DNA from: an uncultured Bacteroidales bacterium
GTDB taxonomy: Bacteria; Bacteroidota; Bacteroidia; Bacteroidales; UBA932
NCBI GenBank assembly: GCA_947179325.1
Contig: CAMXAU010000007.1
Coordinates: 1 to 64,000, forward strand
Direction: 5' to 3'
DNA: 64,000 bases
Part shown: positions 9,434-18,120 of the stretch, in pieces
Position numbering within the stretch: position 1 is the first letter of the stretch
Layout of the letters: the number at the start of each line of letters is the position of its first letter
Translations under genes and position numbers: made by a program
The notes under the pieces: model-generated
The model's input: only the letters and a program-made list of their open reading frames with translations
Database searches by the model: none
Told to the model about the DNA's origin: nothing

Positions 9434-10522
9434 CTAACTTGTTTTTGAGAATTGATTTTCAGCTGTCCCATCCTGTCCCACTGTCCCACTCTCCAAGGGT
9501 TGGGACAGTGGGACACTTGGGACACCTTCGTTTTTGCTCTCTTTGCTGCGCTGGATTATCCGGCTGACGGTGGATTTTCCGCAGTTCACCTGTGAGGCAA
9601 TCTCCCTGACGGACTTGCCCGATTGGGAGAGTTGCAGGATTTGGCTGTCCCGTTGGCAGGATTCGTTGTCGCCCAGCTTCTTCAGATGTTCCTTTTCCGT
9701 TGAGTAGCCCCTCTGCACGAACTGCAGGAAGGCATCCACCTTCTCAATCTCGTAAATGATGACATTGTCTGCATCATAGGAGTATGTGCCATAGGGCACT
9801 TTCAACTGCTTCACGTAGCGGAGTCCGCTGTCCTGCGCACTCTTGCCGATGGCAAACACGCTGTCAAAGAAGTTGTAGAGCCGCTTGCTTCCGGCAAGGT
9901 CGTTGGAGGTGATGGGACAATCCAACGAGCGTTTGGGGGTATGCGCCAGGACAAGGATGGATAGCTCGTACCTCTTTTTGAGATTGTTTAGTTGTATCAT
10001 CAGCCGTCCAGCGGCATCGCCTTTCTCCATTGCGCAAAACAGATAGGTAAGATTGTCAATGATGAAAATCTTACAGTCGGTCTGCACCGCCATCTGTTCT
10101 ATGCCGCCGATGATTGCTTCCTCGAAGTTGGCATCCAAAAGCAAGTTACAGTCAATAGACACCCGATAGAGTTTGTCAGGAAAGGTGTAGAGTTCCCCAT
10201 GCTCGTTGGTGTAGCGTAACTGGAACTGCTTTTCGGACAGATCGAAGTCAAGATACAGCACATTGTCAGTTCGGGCAATGCGGTCGGCTATCTGCACGGC
10301 AAGGATAGACTTGCCTACGTTGGAATCGGCAAACAGGCAGGAGAGTTCACCCTCGTACCAAAAGCTGTCCCACAGCGCACGGGGTGTAGGCAACAGCGAT
10401 GCTTCAAGAATGGTCTGGTTTGCCGTCTTGATGTTCATCATGCCTACACTGCCGGGCATGTCTCTCTGCGTCTGGGATGCTTTGGTGAGGTCGCCACGTA
10501 TCAGGTTGATATAGTTCTTCAT
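9434..10522 (-). CDS. RepA-like AAA family ATPase with C-terminal helix-turn-helix
   Basis: 362 residues from the ATG at 10522. The Walker A motif is FADSNVGKSILAVQIA, the Walker B-like strand is CKIFIIDNLTYL, and SILVLAHTPKR corresponds to motif 3 of hexameric RecA/DnaB-type replicative helicases (RepA family, AAA_25). The C-terminal part contains a resolvase-type helix-turn-helix (SVREIASQVNCGKSTVSRIIQR). Such proteins sit next to DUF6371/Toprim proteins and Mob relaxases in Bacteroides mobilisable elements and probably serve in element replication. Its first 119 bases overlap the tail of the upstream HTH gene in another frame; a later in-frame ATG (MMNIKTANQ) is possible but the N-terminal peptide is plausible as it stands. 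Confidence 0.82.
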   Translation of the reverse strand: MKNYINLIRGDLTKASQTQRDMPGSVGMMNIKTANQTILEASLLPTPRALWDSFWYEGELSCLFADSNVGKSILAVQIADRIARTDNVLYLDFDLSEKQFQLRYTNEHGELYTFPDKLYRVSIDCNLLLDANFEEAIIGGIEQMAVQTDCKIFIIDNLTYLFCAMEKGDAAGRLMIQLNNLKKRYELSILVLAHTPKRSLDCPITSNDLAGSKRLYNFFDSVFAIGKSAQDSGLRYVKQLKVPYGTYSYDADNVIIYEIEKVDAFLQFVQRGYSTEKEHLKKLGDNESCQRDSQILQLSQSGKSVREIASQVNCGKSTVSRIIQRSKESKNEGVPSVPLSQPLESGTVGQDGTAENQFSKTS

Positions 10523-10832
10523 CGGACAAAGGTACGGGATTCTTCCGAGCGGTTTCCAGCCACTTGTCCAGTTCGTCACGGTAAAGGCAATAGCGTTTGC
10601 CGGGCTTGGTGGCAGGAATTATTCCTTCCGACAGCTTCATGTAGAGCGTACCTTTGGGAATACCCAAATACTCCGCTGCCTCGTCCACCGACATGGGAAC
10701 GTGGGTATCCACCGTCTTGGCATGGTTCACACTGCGCTGCTCGGTGAGCAGGCTTTTCAGACTCATCACTTCGTTTCGAAGCTGAGCAACAACCTCGGGG
10801 AGGTCATTGAAGGTAAAGATTGTTTTTTCCAT
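10404..10832 (-). CDS. Excisionase-type helix-turn-helix DNA-binding protein
   Basis: 142 residues from the ATG at 10832 (an earlier in-frame ATG at 10901 would add 23 poorly supported residues). The core is a MerR/excisionase-type HTH_17 domain: MSVDEAAEYLGIPKGTLY, then PATKPGKRYCLYRDELDKWLE. These small proteins regulate or accompany excision and replication of Bacteroides mobilisable elements. A short coiled region (MSLKSLLTEQ) precedes it. The last 40 residues overlap the start of the ATPase gene and are not family-like, so the original stop may have been lost by a small change near 10520 or the overlap may be native. Confidence 0.75.
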   Translation of the reverse strand: MEKTIFTFNDLPEVVAQLRNEVMSLKSLLTEQRSVNHAKTVDTHVPMSVDEAAEYLGIPKGTLYMKLSEGIIPATKPGKRYCLYRDELDKWLETARKNPVPLSDEELYQPDTWRPHQSIPDAERHARQCRHDEHQDGKPDHS

Positions 10833-11014
10833 TCGCGTAATCGTCTCTTTGGTAAGACTTGGCGCAAAGGACGGCAATGATATATCCGTGAATATCTCCA
10901 CGATACATCATTGCAAAATAATTCCCGAATAATTAAGCTCAGCCATAAATGACGGGCAAAATTGCTCGGGAAGCGATGTAAAACAGGCGGTTATGAACTA
11001 CCGACTGTTCGTGG

Positions 11015-11791
11015 TTAGTATCGTGATTGCTTCAAAAATGGCTTTTCGTTTACAAATCCCGATGGATAGTGAAAATCCAATTTGTCATTTTCGGGTTCGT
11101 CAATGGGAATTTCCGTCTTTAACGGCTCTACCTTGAAGTTCTTGATGGTTGACAGGTCTATACCGGCAAACGCTTTCGGGAAAAGGGCTTTGACGAAATT
11201 GGCACGGTTGTCCCCGTTGTAGTATTTCTTGTACAGGAAACACTCGGAGATATTCCATACGAAGTGACGGAGCGGAATGTTGTTGATGTCTTTGGTTAGC
11301 GGTCTTGGTATCGGCTTCGGCTTGTATTGTAAGCTTTCCATCCATTTATCCACCTCGACACAGATATGGTTCACGATTTCTTGGTCGGCAATGCGGGGCA
11401 GGTAGTAATGGCAATACTCCATAACCATGCGGATGCGCTCCTCCTTTTCCCGTTGTTCTCTGCTTGCATAATCGGCACGGTTTTTCTCGTGAAGATCCGG
11501 GGTGATGGTCAGCTCAATCGGCTGTGCTTGGTGGGGTGCTTCTTCTTTTGTCGGGGATGCTTCGGATATAGGTTCAGTAGGAGTGACTGGTGTAGGTGTC
11601 GGCACTGGCACAGGTATGACTTCTTCAAGCGTACTTTGTGGCTGTTCTTTCTGCACCGCTACGACTTCGGCAACCGCTTCTTTCTTGCCGAACTTGATTT
11701 TGTAGATTTCGTATGTATCAAATATGAGTGTCTGAAAGGAGAAATAGAGCAACCATCCCAACAGGTTACAGCACACAAAGACTATCCACAT
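11015..11791 (-). CDS. Membrane-anchored protein of the mobilisable element, function unknown
   Basis: 258 residues. A single hydrophobic segment at the very N-terminus (about 1-25, WIVFVCCNLLGWLLYFSF) is followed by a charged stretch, a proline/threonine-rich spacer (about 58-80) and a folded C-terminal domain of about 150 residues (YCHYYLPRIADQEIV, HFVWNISECFLYKKYY) that is not recognised. It heads the minus-strand mobilisation gene set, 182 bases before the HTH gene. The N-terminus may be truncated: the frame upstream of the ATG meets a stop after seven codons, and the sequence beyond 11815 looks like a different gene. A role in element maintenance is only inferred. Confidence 0.6.
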   Translation of the reverse strand: MWIVFVCCNLLGWLLYFSFQTLIFDTYEIYKIKFGKKEAVAEVVAVQKEQPQSTLEEVIPVPVPTPTPVTPTEPISEASPTKEEAPHQAQPIELTITPDLHEKNRADYASREQREKEERIRMVMEYCHYYLPRIADQEIVNHICVEVDKWMESLQYKPKPIPRPLTKDINNIPLRHFVWNISECFLYKKYYNGDNRANFVKALFPKAFAGIDLSTIKNFKVEPLKTEIPIDEPENDKLDFHYPSGFVNEKPFLKQSRY

Positions 11792-11978
11792 GATAAAGTC
11801 TTGGTGAAGAAATTACAATTGACCGGTTTGAATCTTTCAAATCCTTGGTAAATGGCTGGCGGTATGTACTCCCATTGAAAATTTGTCCCTCATATGAAGA
11901 TAAAGGCAGATCTTCAGTAGCATTAAATAGCGTTTGAGAATCATTTGACACAAACAAAAGTACGAAAAAGTACCGCAA
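11766..11978 (-). pseudogene. Possible gene remnant at the left edge of the mobilisable element
   Basis: A 70-codon frame whose middle (FNGSTYRQPFTKDLKDSN, then SIVISSP) reads like a real conserved protein segment, reminiscent of the N-terminus of a phospholipase D-like domain, and then changes character after about 11810, where it runs into the start of the element's membrane protein in another frame. It could be the 5' end of a gene cut by integration of the element. The match is from memory and weak. Confidence 0.2.
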
Positions 11979-12037
11979 TAAACTGAATCACGAGGCTATA
12001 GAAAATCATAGTTCAACCCAAATTATTACATCAAACA

Positions 12038-12069
12038 TACTGCATATTTAAAAAAACGCAGTAATTTTG
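12038..12069 (+). promoter_or_regulatory. Promoter and possible AbiEi operator
   Basis: TAATTTTG at 12062-12069 fits the Bacteroidales -7 consensus TAnnTTTG and lies 20 bases before the abiEi ATG. The inverted repeat TACTGC (12038-12043) / GCAGTA (12058-12063) overlaps it. AbiEi antitoxins are known to autorepress by binding inverted repeats in their promoter, so this dyad is a plausible operator; the arms are short. Confidence 0.45.
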
Positions 12070-12089
12070 AAGTTGATAAGAGAATTAAG

Positions 12090-12665
12090 ATGAATATAAC
12101 GGAATACATAACTCTCAATGGCGGCTATATAACGTCTGCGGAAGCCAAGAAGGTATCGCTCTATGACCAGCTATTGTATGGTACGAGAACCGGGCGGATT
12201 GTACGGTTGCGCAGAGGCGTATACGCACTCAATAACGGACTGGCCAAACAAATGATTGATGTCGAAACATTGGTGCCAGGCGGTGTGTTGTGTCTTTATT
12301 CCGCATGGTCGTACCATGAACTTACAACTCAAATTCCACAAGCATACCACATTGCGGTAGAACGTACACGACGGATAACGCTTCCTGTGTTCCCGCCTAT
12401 TGAACTTAGTTTCATGACACAAAAGGCTTATGGTCTTGGAGTTATAGAGGTGGATATTGACGGCTTCAAAGTTAAAGTGTATGATTTGGAAAAATCGGTC
12501 TGCGATGCCATCAAATACCGGAATAAGATTGGCTTGGATGTAAGTTCCGAAATATTCAATAACTATCTGTCGCGTAAAGAACGTGACATTACCCGTCTCT
12601 ATGAATACGCATCGCAGCTGCGTGTAGGTAAAAAAATTGATGAACTGATAAAATTCCTACTATAA
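12090..12665 (+). CDS. AbiEi-type antitoxin and transcriptional repressor
   Basis: 191 residues. The N-terminal third is a winged helix of the AbiEi type (GYITSAEAKKVSLYDQLLYGTRTGRIVRL in its usual place, with RGVYAL closing the domain); the remainder is the AbiEi C-terminal domain (LCLYSAWSYHEL, PPIELSFM, KVYDLEKSVCDAIKYRNKIG). In type IV AbiE systems this protein neutralises the nucleotidyltransferase toxin without binding it tightly and represses the operon. The stop shares one base with the ATG of the toxin gene, so the two are translationally coupled. A promoter with a short dyad lies upstream. Confidence 0.88.
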   Translation: MNITEYITLNGGYITSAEAKKVSLYDQLLYGTRTGRIVRLRRGVYALNNGLAKQMIDVETLVPGGVLCLYSAWSYHELTTQIPQAYHIAVERTRRITLPVFPPIELSFMTQKAYGLGVIEVDIDGFKVKVYDLEKSVCDAIKYRNKIGLDVSSEIFNNYLSRKERDITRLYEYASQLRVGKKIDELIKFLL

Positions 12666-13546
12666 TGAGCAAGACATATACAAATTCCGGTAAATCGGTC
12701 AAGGAACGGCTGCTTAATCTGTCAAGAGCGGAACACTACAATCCGCAAATGATGATTTCCCGTTATATGCAGGAACGGCTGCTTTATCGCCTTTCTATCA
12801 GTAACTACCGTGAACGTTTTATCCTGAAGGGCGGTGCATTGCTCTACGCTCACGACCGCTTTGAAGCCCGTCCGACCTTGGATATAGACTTTATGGCTAC
12901 CCGTATCAACAATGATAAGGAGAACATTAAACGCATTATCAAAGAAATATGCAATGTAGAATGCGCTCCTGATGGAGCCAGCTATGATGCTGAAACTGTA
13001 GAGGCGAAGGACATAACGGTAAACAATGAATATCACGGAGTTCAAGTTTCTGTCGTTGCCCATCTTGACACTGCCTGTCAGCGCGTATCTATGGACATTG
13101 GTTTTGGAGATGTCGTTACTCCGGCACCTCAAGAACTGGCTTTTCCGGCATTGATTGACACTGTGCCACAGGCAGAAATAAAGGCTTATTCATTAGAGAC
13201 TGTCGTTGCAGAGAAGTTTCATGCCATGATAGTACTCTCTCTGGCCAATAGTCGTATGAAAGATTTCTTTGATGTCTATCGTATTTTAGTGACAGACAGG
13301 GTGGATGATGAAATTCTGCCGGATGCTATTAAATCCACTTTTGCAAACAGAGAAACTGGCTACAGGGAAAATCATCCCTTGTTCACCGAAGAGTTTTTTG
13401 CATCAAAGGATCGCCAATCTTTTTGGAATGGCTTTTTGAGGAAAATAAAATACCCGGAATCCATAGCATTTCAGACTGTCGGTTTATTGATAAGAGAACG
13501 GCTGAAACCATATTGGGAATCACTAAAAGACGATAGCACACTATGA
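12665..13546 (+). CDS. AbiEii/AbiGii-type nucleotidyltransferase toxin
   Basis: 293 residues. The DNA-polymerase-beta nucleotidyltransferase core is plain: LKGGALLYAHDRFEARPTLDIDFMA gives the GG motif and the D-x-D metal pair, and the later PQAEIKAYSLETVVAEKFHAM and MKDFFDVYRI are family hallmarks. AbiEii toxins transfer nucleotides onto targets such as tRNA acceptor ends and cause abortive infection or plasmid stabilisation. Length is normal and no key residue seems missing, so the pair is probably active. It lies just outside the mobilisation genes on the opposite strand. Confidence 0.9.
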   Translation: MSKTYTNSGKSVKERLLNLSRAEHYNPQMMISRYMQERLLYRLSISNYRERFILKGGALLYAHDRFEARPTLDIDFMATRINNDKENIKRIIKEICNVECAPDGASYDAETVEAKDITVNNEYHGVQVSVVAHLDTACQRVSMDIGFGDVVTPAPQELAFPALIDTVPQAEIKAYSLETVVAEKFHAMIVLSLANSRMKDFFDVYRILVTDRVDDEILPDAIKSTFANRETGYRENHPLFTEEFFASKDRQSFWNGFLRKIKYPESIAFQTVGLLIRERLKPYWESLKDDSTL

Positions 13547-14116
13547 ATTTAAAATCAAACATTATGCATATATAGATTTCACAAGAAAGCCTGGAGTATA
13601 AGAACAAATCAGACGAAGAAATCTTACAGTTCTTCCCATATTATTGGAATATTAAGCCTGATAGTAATGGAGTATTCACTTTGGTAGCAAAGTACCAAAA
13701 GGCAAAACTATAGGCAGAAAGGGTAATGAGTTCGCAAGATTTGTTGATGTTATGTTAGAAATTCTATAGTATATTATCCTTTTCGTATTGAACTATCTTC
13801 TATTTGGACAAACTGCAATCCAAAACTTGAAAAGCAAGATTATTGGCAAAGACAATAATTAAGTTTCTGTATATCATCTTTTTATACACAAAGGCAATCC
13901 TCCAGACGTAGACTTAAAAACACACTTTTGGAGCCATCTGGCTTTAATTTCTCAAAATTACAGTTCTATTTGCTGCATCAATAATTAGATGAAACGATGA
14001 AATTCTGAGCTGAAGCGGAGAAAGGGAAAAGCAATGCTGCCAATGGACAGAAAATGCCCCTTGGCAGCACTCTTTTGCTAATCAAGAATTCTTGATTTGT
14101 CAGTATAAGGGAACAA
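13547..14116. other. Gene-poor stretch with a possible ORF fragment
   Basis: No complete gene is seen. On the plus strand, codons from about 13573 to 13712 are open and read protein-like (EILQFFPYYWNIKPD, TLVAKYQ) before a stop, but there is no good start codon. It looks like debris of a lost gene. No tRNA, terminator or repeat was found. Confidence 0.3.
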
Positions 14117-14635
14117 TTACCATGTATAAGTAATCGGGACAGTGATGATGTCTTCACCGGCCGGAAGCGAAAACTTTGACGAGGCACTCTTTACCAGCTC
14201 ATTCAATTCCTCCTTAGTCATCAGCGACGTGTCGTTGTTCCATATGACATTATAGATGAGGTTACCGACCCAGTATTCTTCGCCTTTATATTTGACGGTA
14301 CTGGTTGTGAGCATATATATGTCACATTCCCCTTCTCCTGACAATCGCCTGAATGTTACATATCTGGTCTTACCAGTTATTTTGTCCTTCCCGACGGAAG
14401 ACGGCAAGAAAAAGTCAATATAGCAGCATAAAACCGTGTCACGTGTTATAACAATTGGCTTCCCCTGCTCTTCCCCCCATTTATATCGCGAAGATATTGT
14501 GGCATCGTAGACACATTCACAGGAGCTGTCCCCAGGAGATATCTGCATATAGAATCTTCTTCCATCAGCGCAGGTCATTCCGCATGAAACGAATACAAAA
14601 GACGCAAATAACGATACGATGATAATATTTCTCAT
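14117..14635 (-). CDS. Hypothetical lipoprotein
   Basis: 172 residues. A signal peptide of type II (MRNIIIVSLFASFVFVSCG) ends in a lipobox-like VSC at Cys19, predicting export and lipid anchoring. The mature part has several further cysteines early on (C23, C38, C40) and a beta-rich look (YVTFRRLSGEGE, VKYKGEEYWVGNLIYNVIW). No family is recognised. It stands alone in the AT-rich accessory stretch with more than 480 bases on both sides. Confidence 0.6.
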   Translation of the reverse strand: MRNIIIVSLFASFVFVSCGMTCADGRRFYMQISPGDSSCECVYDATISSRYKWGEEQGKPIVITRDTVLCCYIDFFLPSSVGKDKITGKTRYVTFRRLSGEGECDIYMLTTSTVKYKGEEYWVGNLIYNVIWNNDTSLMTKEELNELVKSASSKFSLPAGEDIITVPITYTW

Positions 14636-15193
14636 AATATATTTATTTTCTTGTCACTTTATACATAAGTCCGTAATTTGATGTTTCCTTATGCCAATAG
14701 GCATTATACGGATTTATGGAACAATGGCATAAAGGTATGTATTCAACCTCTCAATAGCAAATATTTGTCATTTTTTAAAACATGTCCATTACAGTTGCAG
14801 GACTTTATCGGGTAGAATTGTAAAGTGTTGCTTTTCTTGTGTTCAATACCATCCCTACAAGAACAGATTAATAATACTATTTCTCTAGTATGAAATAGAA
14901 AAGCTTAATTTAATAATCCCAACAAAATTTTGGTAGACTTGAGTGTAACTAATTCAAATTTCGAGTGGTTCTTCATTTATGGTGAATCATTAGAGTTTGA
15001 TGTACTTATGCAGAAAATGGGAGAGTTACAAGAAAGAGTGAGGATTATGTAAAGAGTCAAACCACCGAATAAATCTGTGCTAAATTACCGAAAATATATA
15101 AATCAAACTTGTATGCAAAAATTTGACAAAATACCTATCGCAGTTCTGAAGATGGAATTTACATTGTTCCAATAGGATGTTTGAAGCAAACAC
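14636..15193. other. AT-rich intergenic stretch with ORF fragments
   Basis: No complete gene recognised. On the plus strand about 14908-15051 is an open run without a start that reads protein-like (VTNSNFEWFFIYGESLEF, QKMGELQERVRIM) and stops. Together with 13573-13712 it suggests decayed genes of an older element. No repeat or RNA gene seen. Confidence 0.3.
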
Positions 15194-15430
15194 TTGACAA
15201 CGATAAGTTTCTTTAAATATATCAACTCAAATCTTTGGATATTTTTATTGATAACCACTATTATAATCTCATTTTTTATCTTTGGGGATTTTTGGAAGTT
15301 CTGTATAAACACCCTATGGGCAGATCCAATAGTTTCTCTATTTATAGGTGATGAATGGTGGGCAATATCCATATGCTCACTCTTTATTGTCGCCTATTAT
15401 ATAAAGAATTTTACTTTAGTGAACCTCTAA
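15194..15430 (+). CDS. Possible small membrane protein
   Basis: 78 codons from a TTG at 15194. Two hydrophobic segments are visible (about residues 13-32, LWIFLLITTIIISFFIFGDF, and 57-70, AISICSLFIVAYYI), separated by a short loop with WADPIVSLFIGDEWW. No ATG is available upstream in frame. There is no family match and it may be a fragment like its surroundings; the paired hydrophobic segments are the only reason to list it. Confidence 0.3.
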   Translation: MTTISFFKYINSNLWIFLLITTIIISFFIFGDFWKFCINTLWADPIVSLFIGDEWWAISICSLFIVAYYIKNFTLVNL

Positions 15431-15673
15431 ATATAAATAGAGTAGAGTGCCTGTTAATGTTTGTAACCATATATCTTTTTTGTTTCTTTTCTGGAAAACG
15501 GGAATACTCATTAATAATATAGGGATATCAATAACAGCGTGGGCAAATATTTTTAGGTATTTCGCGAATGACCTTAATTATGTTGTTCACTTCACAACTG
15601 TAAGCAGAAATATTAATCCTATAATGGTAACCTTTTTTGCGCGTACACCTTATAATTGTATAGCGATACAACA

Positions 15674-15720
15674 AAAAAACGGAACTAGACAAATCATTTC
15701 AGGTCTGGATCCCGTTTTTT
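15674..15720 (-). terminator. Rho-independent terminator of PUL 1
   Basis: AAAAAACGG (15674-15682) pairs with CCGTTTTTT (15712-15720), extended inward by CTAGAC (15685-15690) with GTCTGG (15703-15708). Read on the minus strand it ends in a run of T, 75 bases after the stop of the acetyltransferase gene. The A-run on the other side makes it potentially bidirectional. Confidence 0.8.
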
Positions 15721-15794
15721 ATTGATTTTACCGACAGGCGGGCCGGGACCTCACGCATTGGAGCGAGACACGGCACCATTTGAAGGACAGACAG

Positions 15795-16898
15795 TCACAC
15801 CTTCAAGAACACCTGCTTCTTGTAGAGGAAGTACAGGAAGAGCCAGCAGGCTGCAACATAGCCGGCACTCAAGACGACAGCACCCCATTCCGGAGGCAGC
15901 AATTCCGCAAGGCCACCGAGAAAAAAGCGGTCTATCTTATTGAAGTCTATGATGCTCTGGGCAATGTATATCGTTATCGAATTCATTCCGATGACACGGA
16001 AGAAAAATGTCCATTTCTGATAGCCCTTGACGTCTATGATATAATAGAACAAGGCAAACAGGGCAAGAGAATATGCACCGACCACCAGCACAAAAGAACT
16101 GCTCCAAAGCATCTTGTTCAGCGGGAACACAAGACTCCACAGCAGTCCTGCGGCAAGAAGCACAAGAGATGCCAGTCCCATATATCCGGCCTTCTTAGTC
16201 CCGTCCAGCTTCTCAGACCGCACAAACTCACCGGCAAACATTCCGAGCATCGCCGTGACAATGGACGGCACTGTGCTCAGCAGGCCCTCCGGGTCAAACC
16301 GTCCGCCGTCATATATAAGACGTCCGGGAAGAAGAAGACGGTCCACATATCCCACGAGACATCCCTGCATCGACAACGGGTCTCCGCCGGGCACATCAGG
16401 CGCAGGCACATAGCATATCAGCAGCCAGTACGCGACAAGTATCGCAACGGCAATGACGGCACGGACAGCAGGCTTGAAACACACATATATAAACGCGGCA
16501 AACATCCATGCAAGACCTATTCTACCGAGAACACTTGCAACGCGCAGATTTGCAAAGTCAAACCTCAGAAAACCATTGCAGATTATACCGAGACAGACAA
16601 GCGTCAGACCGCGCCTGAAAATTTTCAGCAGAATGTCCCTCATCGGACGGCCCTGCTCCTTCTGCTTTGCCAGCGAGAACGGGAATGACAGCCCTGCGAT
16701 AAACAGGAAAAGCGGGAAAATGGTGTCATGATGGGTCAGTCCGTCCCACGGGACATGCTTCATGGTCTTTGCCAGCCAGCACTCAGCCCCATTGGGAAAC
16801 AATTTGCAGACATTGATGACAAGCCCCGTGAATCCCATTATGAAAAGCATATCGAATCCGCGAAGGGCATCTATCGACATTAGGCGTTGTGATTTCAT
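15795..16898 (-). CDS. Heparan-alpha-glucosaminide N-acetyltransferase-like membrane protein (DUF5009/NagX type)
   Basis: 367 residues, almost wholly made of about ten hydrophobic segments. The N-terminus has the family signature RLMSIDALRGFDMLFIMG, followed by the conserved periplasmic loop WDGLTHHDTIFPLFLFIAGLSFPFS, and a late MNSITIYIAQS motif. Relatives include human HGSNAT, which acetylates glucosamine termini across a membrane, and bacterial NagX proteins linked to GlcNAc use. It is the last gene of the minus-strand PUL, with a terminator 75 bases on. A role in moving acetyl groups onto, or handling, amino sugars freed by the GH20 enzyme is inferred from context. Confidence 0.85.
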   Translation of the reverse strand: MKSQRLMSIDALRGFDMLFIMGFTGLVINVCKLFPNGAECWLAKTMKHVPWDGLTHHDTIFPLFLFIAGLSFPFSLAKQKEQGRPMRDILLKIFRRGLTLVCLGIICNGFLRFDFANLRVASVLGRIGLAWMFAAFIYVCFKPAVRAVIAVAILVAYWLLICYVPAPDVPGGDPLSMQGCLVGYVDRLLLPGRLIYDGGRFDPEGLLSTVPSIVTAMLGMFAGEFVRSEKLDGTKKAGYMGLASLVLLAAGLLWSLVFPLNKMLWSSSFVLVVGAYSLALFALFYYIIDVKGYQKWTFFFRVIGMNSITIYIAQSIIDFNKIDRFFLGGLAELLPPEWGAVVLSAGYVAACWLFLYFLYKKQVFLKV

Positions 16899-17007
16899 TT
16901 TTATTATAATTTACAGTGTAGCACAAATTCGTAAGCATCAATCCTTTACAAGATACCGCTGCCGCCAAAATCGGGCGCCTCTCATCATCGGATTGACATT
17001 CAACATA

Positions 17008-18120
17008 TTACATAACACCAAACGGTTCAACCACCATGTCAAACTGGTCAATGCTTCCGGTACGGCAGGCAAGATGCCTTGTAGACGGTGATATTCCGAA
17101 CAGAGGCGAATATGTCCGCACCTTTATCGTCTTGCCGTCAGGCATGAATTCAAGGATACGCAGCCATCCGTCCCCGCCGTTGCCGTCCCATCCTCCGCCG
17201 AGCATCTGCACATTGAACATCATCTGATGGACCGGCCGCCCTGCGGCATTCCTGTCCACCCTGTAGGCGACGGAATCCTCAAAACCTCCCGGCTTTCCCT
17301 TGTGTCCGCAGATGACAAGCACAATATTGGACGACTTCGACACAAGCTTCTCCCAGACGGCCTTGCCCCAGTTGCGCGGAGCTATGGCATAACTCTCATT
17401 GTCAGTCCTTTCCGCACTCTTCTCATACAGGAAAGAATGAGTCATGAAAATCACCCTGTGATCCTTGTAAGACTCTGACGAGATGAACTTCCCGACCTTT
17501 TCGAGGACTTCATCACGCGGCGCGAATTCGGTTGTCACAACCAGCATCTTGCCCCAGAAAGCGTCATCAAATTCAAATATAGCGTTTTCCAATGAGATCA
17601 CACCATTCCTGTTCGGAAATGCGGCCACACATATATCCCGCCAGCACGGATTCCTTTCAAAATTGAAATATTCAGGGAAATGAGTCATCCCGTTCTCCGA
17701 ACGCCTGTAGCCATAGTCATGGTTGCCCGGAGATATGATATACGGCACTTTTCCGTCCAGCCTGGCAAACGAACGCGAGGCAGACTCCCACATTTCCCTG
17801 CTGGTCATGTTCACCATCGGGTCATCCTGCACCACACTCTCATTCTGCTCCACAAGGTCACCGGTGCACAGCACGGCCTTTATATTCAAATTCCGAACAT
17901 TGTCGGCAATCCACGCCGTGCACAGTTCAAATATAGGCTGGCAAATGTCATATTTGGTATAGCCCTGAGGGTCACCGAGAAGAATCATGGAAAACGAATC
18001 CTCATCATAGAGTTTCTGCGGATCCGCCCTGTTCTGCGACATAAGAGGAAGCCCGAGGCACAGAAGGCAGCATAATGCAGCCATATGACGACGACACAAG
18101 ATATTATCTATTGAACACAT
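17008..18120 (-). CDS. Secreted calcineurin-like metallophosphoesterase
   Basis: 370 residues from the ATG at 18120, which overlaps the GH20 stop by 17 bases; an alternative ATG at 18084 gives a tidier signal peptide (MAALCCLLCLGLPLMSQ). Metal-binding motifs appear in order: LGDPQG, CTGDLVEQ, SPGNHDYG, MTHSF and ICGHKGK, as in calcineurin-type phosphoesterases that hydrolyse phosphomonoesters or diesters with two metal ions. The signal peptide places it in the periplasm or on the surface. In this PUL it probably removes phosphate from the target glycan or its breakdown products. The exact substrate cannot be told. Confidence 0.85.
   Translation of the reverse strand: MCSIDNILCRRHMAALCCLLCLGLPLMSQNRADPQKLYDEDSFSMILLGDPQGYTKYDICQPIFELCTAWIADNVRNLNIKAVLCTGDLVEQNESVVQDDPMVNMTSREMWESASRSFARLDGKVPYIISPGNHDYGYRRSENGMTHFPEYFNFERNPCWRDICVAAFPNRNGVISLENAIFEFDDAFWGKMLVVTTEFAPRDEVLEKVGKFISSESYKDHRVIFMTHSFLYEKSAERTDNESYAIAPRNWGKAVWEKLVSKSSNIVLVICGHKGKPGGFEDSVAYRVDRNAAGRPVHQMMFNVQMLGGGWDGNGGDGWLRILEFMPDGKTIKVRTYSPLFGISPSTRHLACRTGSIDQFDMVVEPFGVM

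Noticed and set aside
11366..11851. Plus-strand open frame of 161 codons
   Set aside because: It is antisense to the membrane-anchored element protein, rich in Cys, Arg and His, and has no family-like segment.
15103..15372. Minus-strand frame of 89 codons
   Set aside because: No domain-like segment; the plus-strand frame in the same place has two hydrophobic segments and is the better, though weak, candidate.
15780..16688. Long plus-strand frame of 302 codons
   Set aside because: Antisense of the acetyltransferase-like membrane protein; composition is Gln/His/Arg-rich as expected of a shadow.
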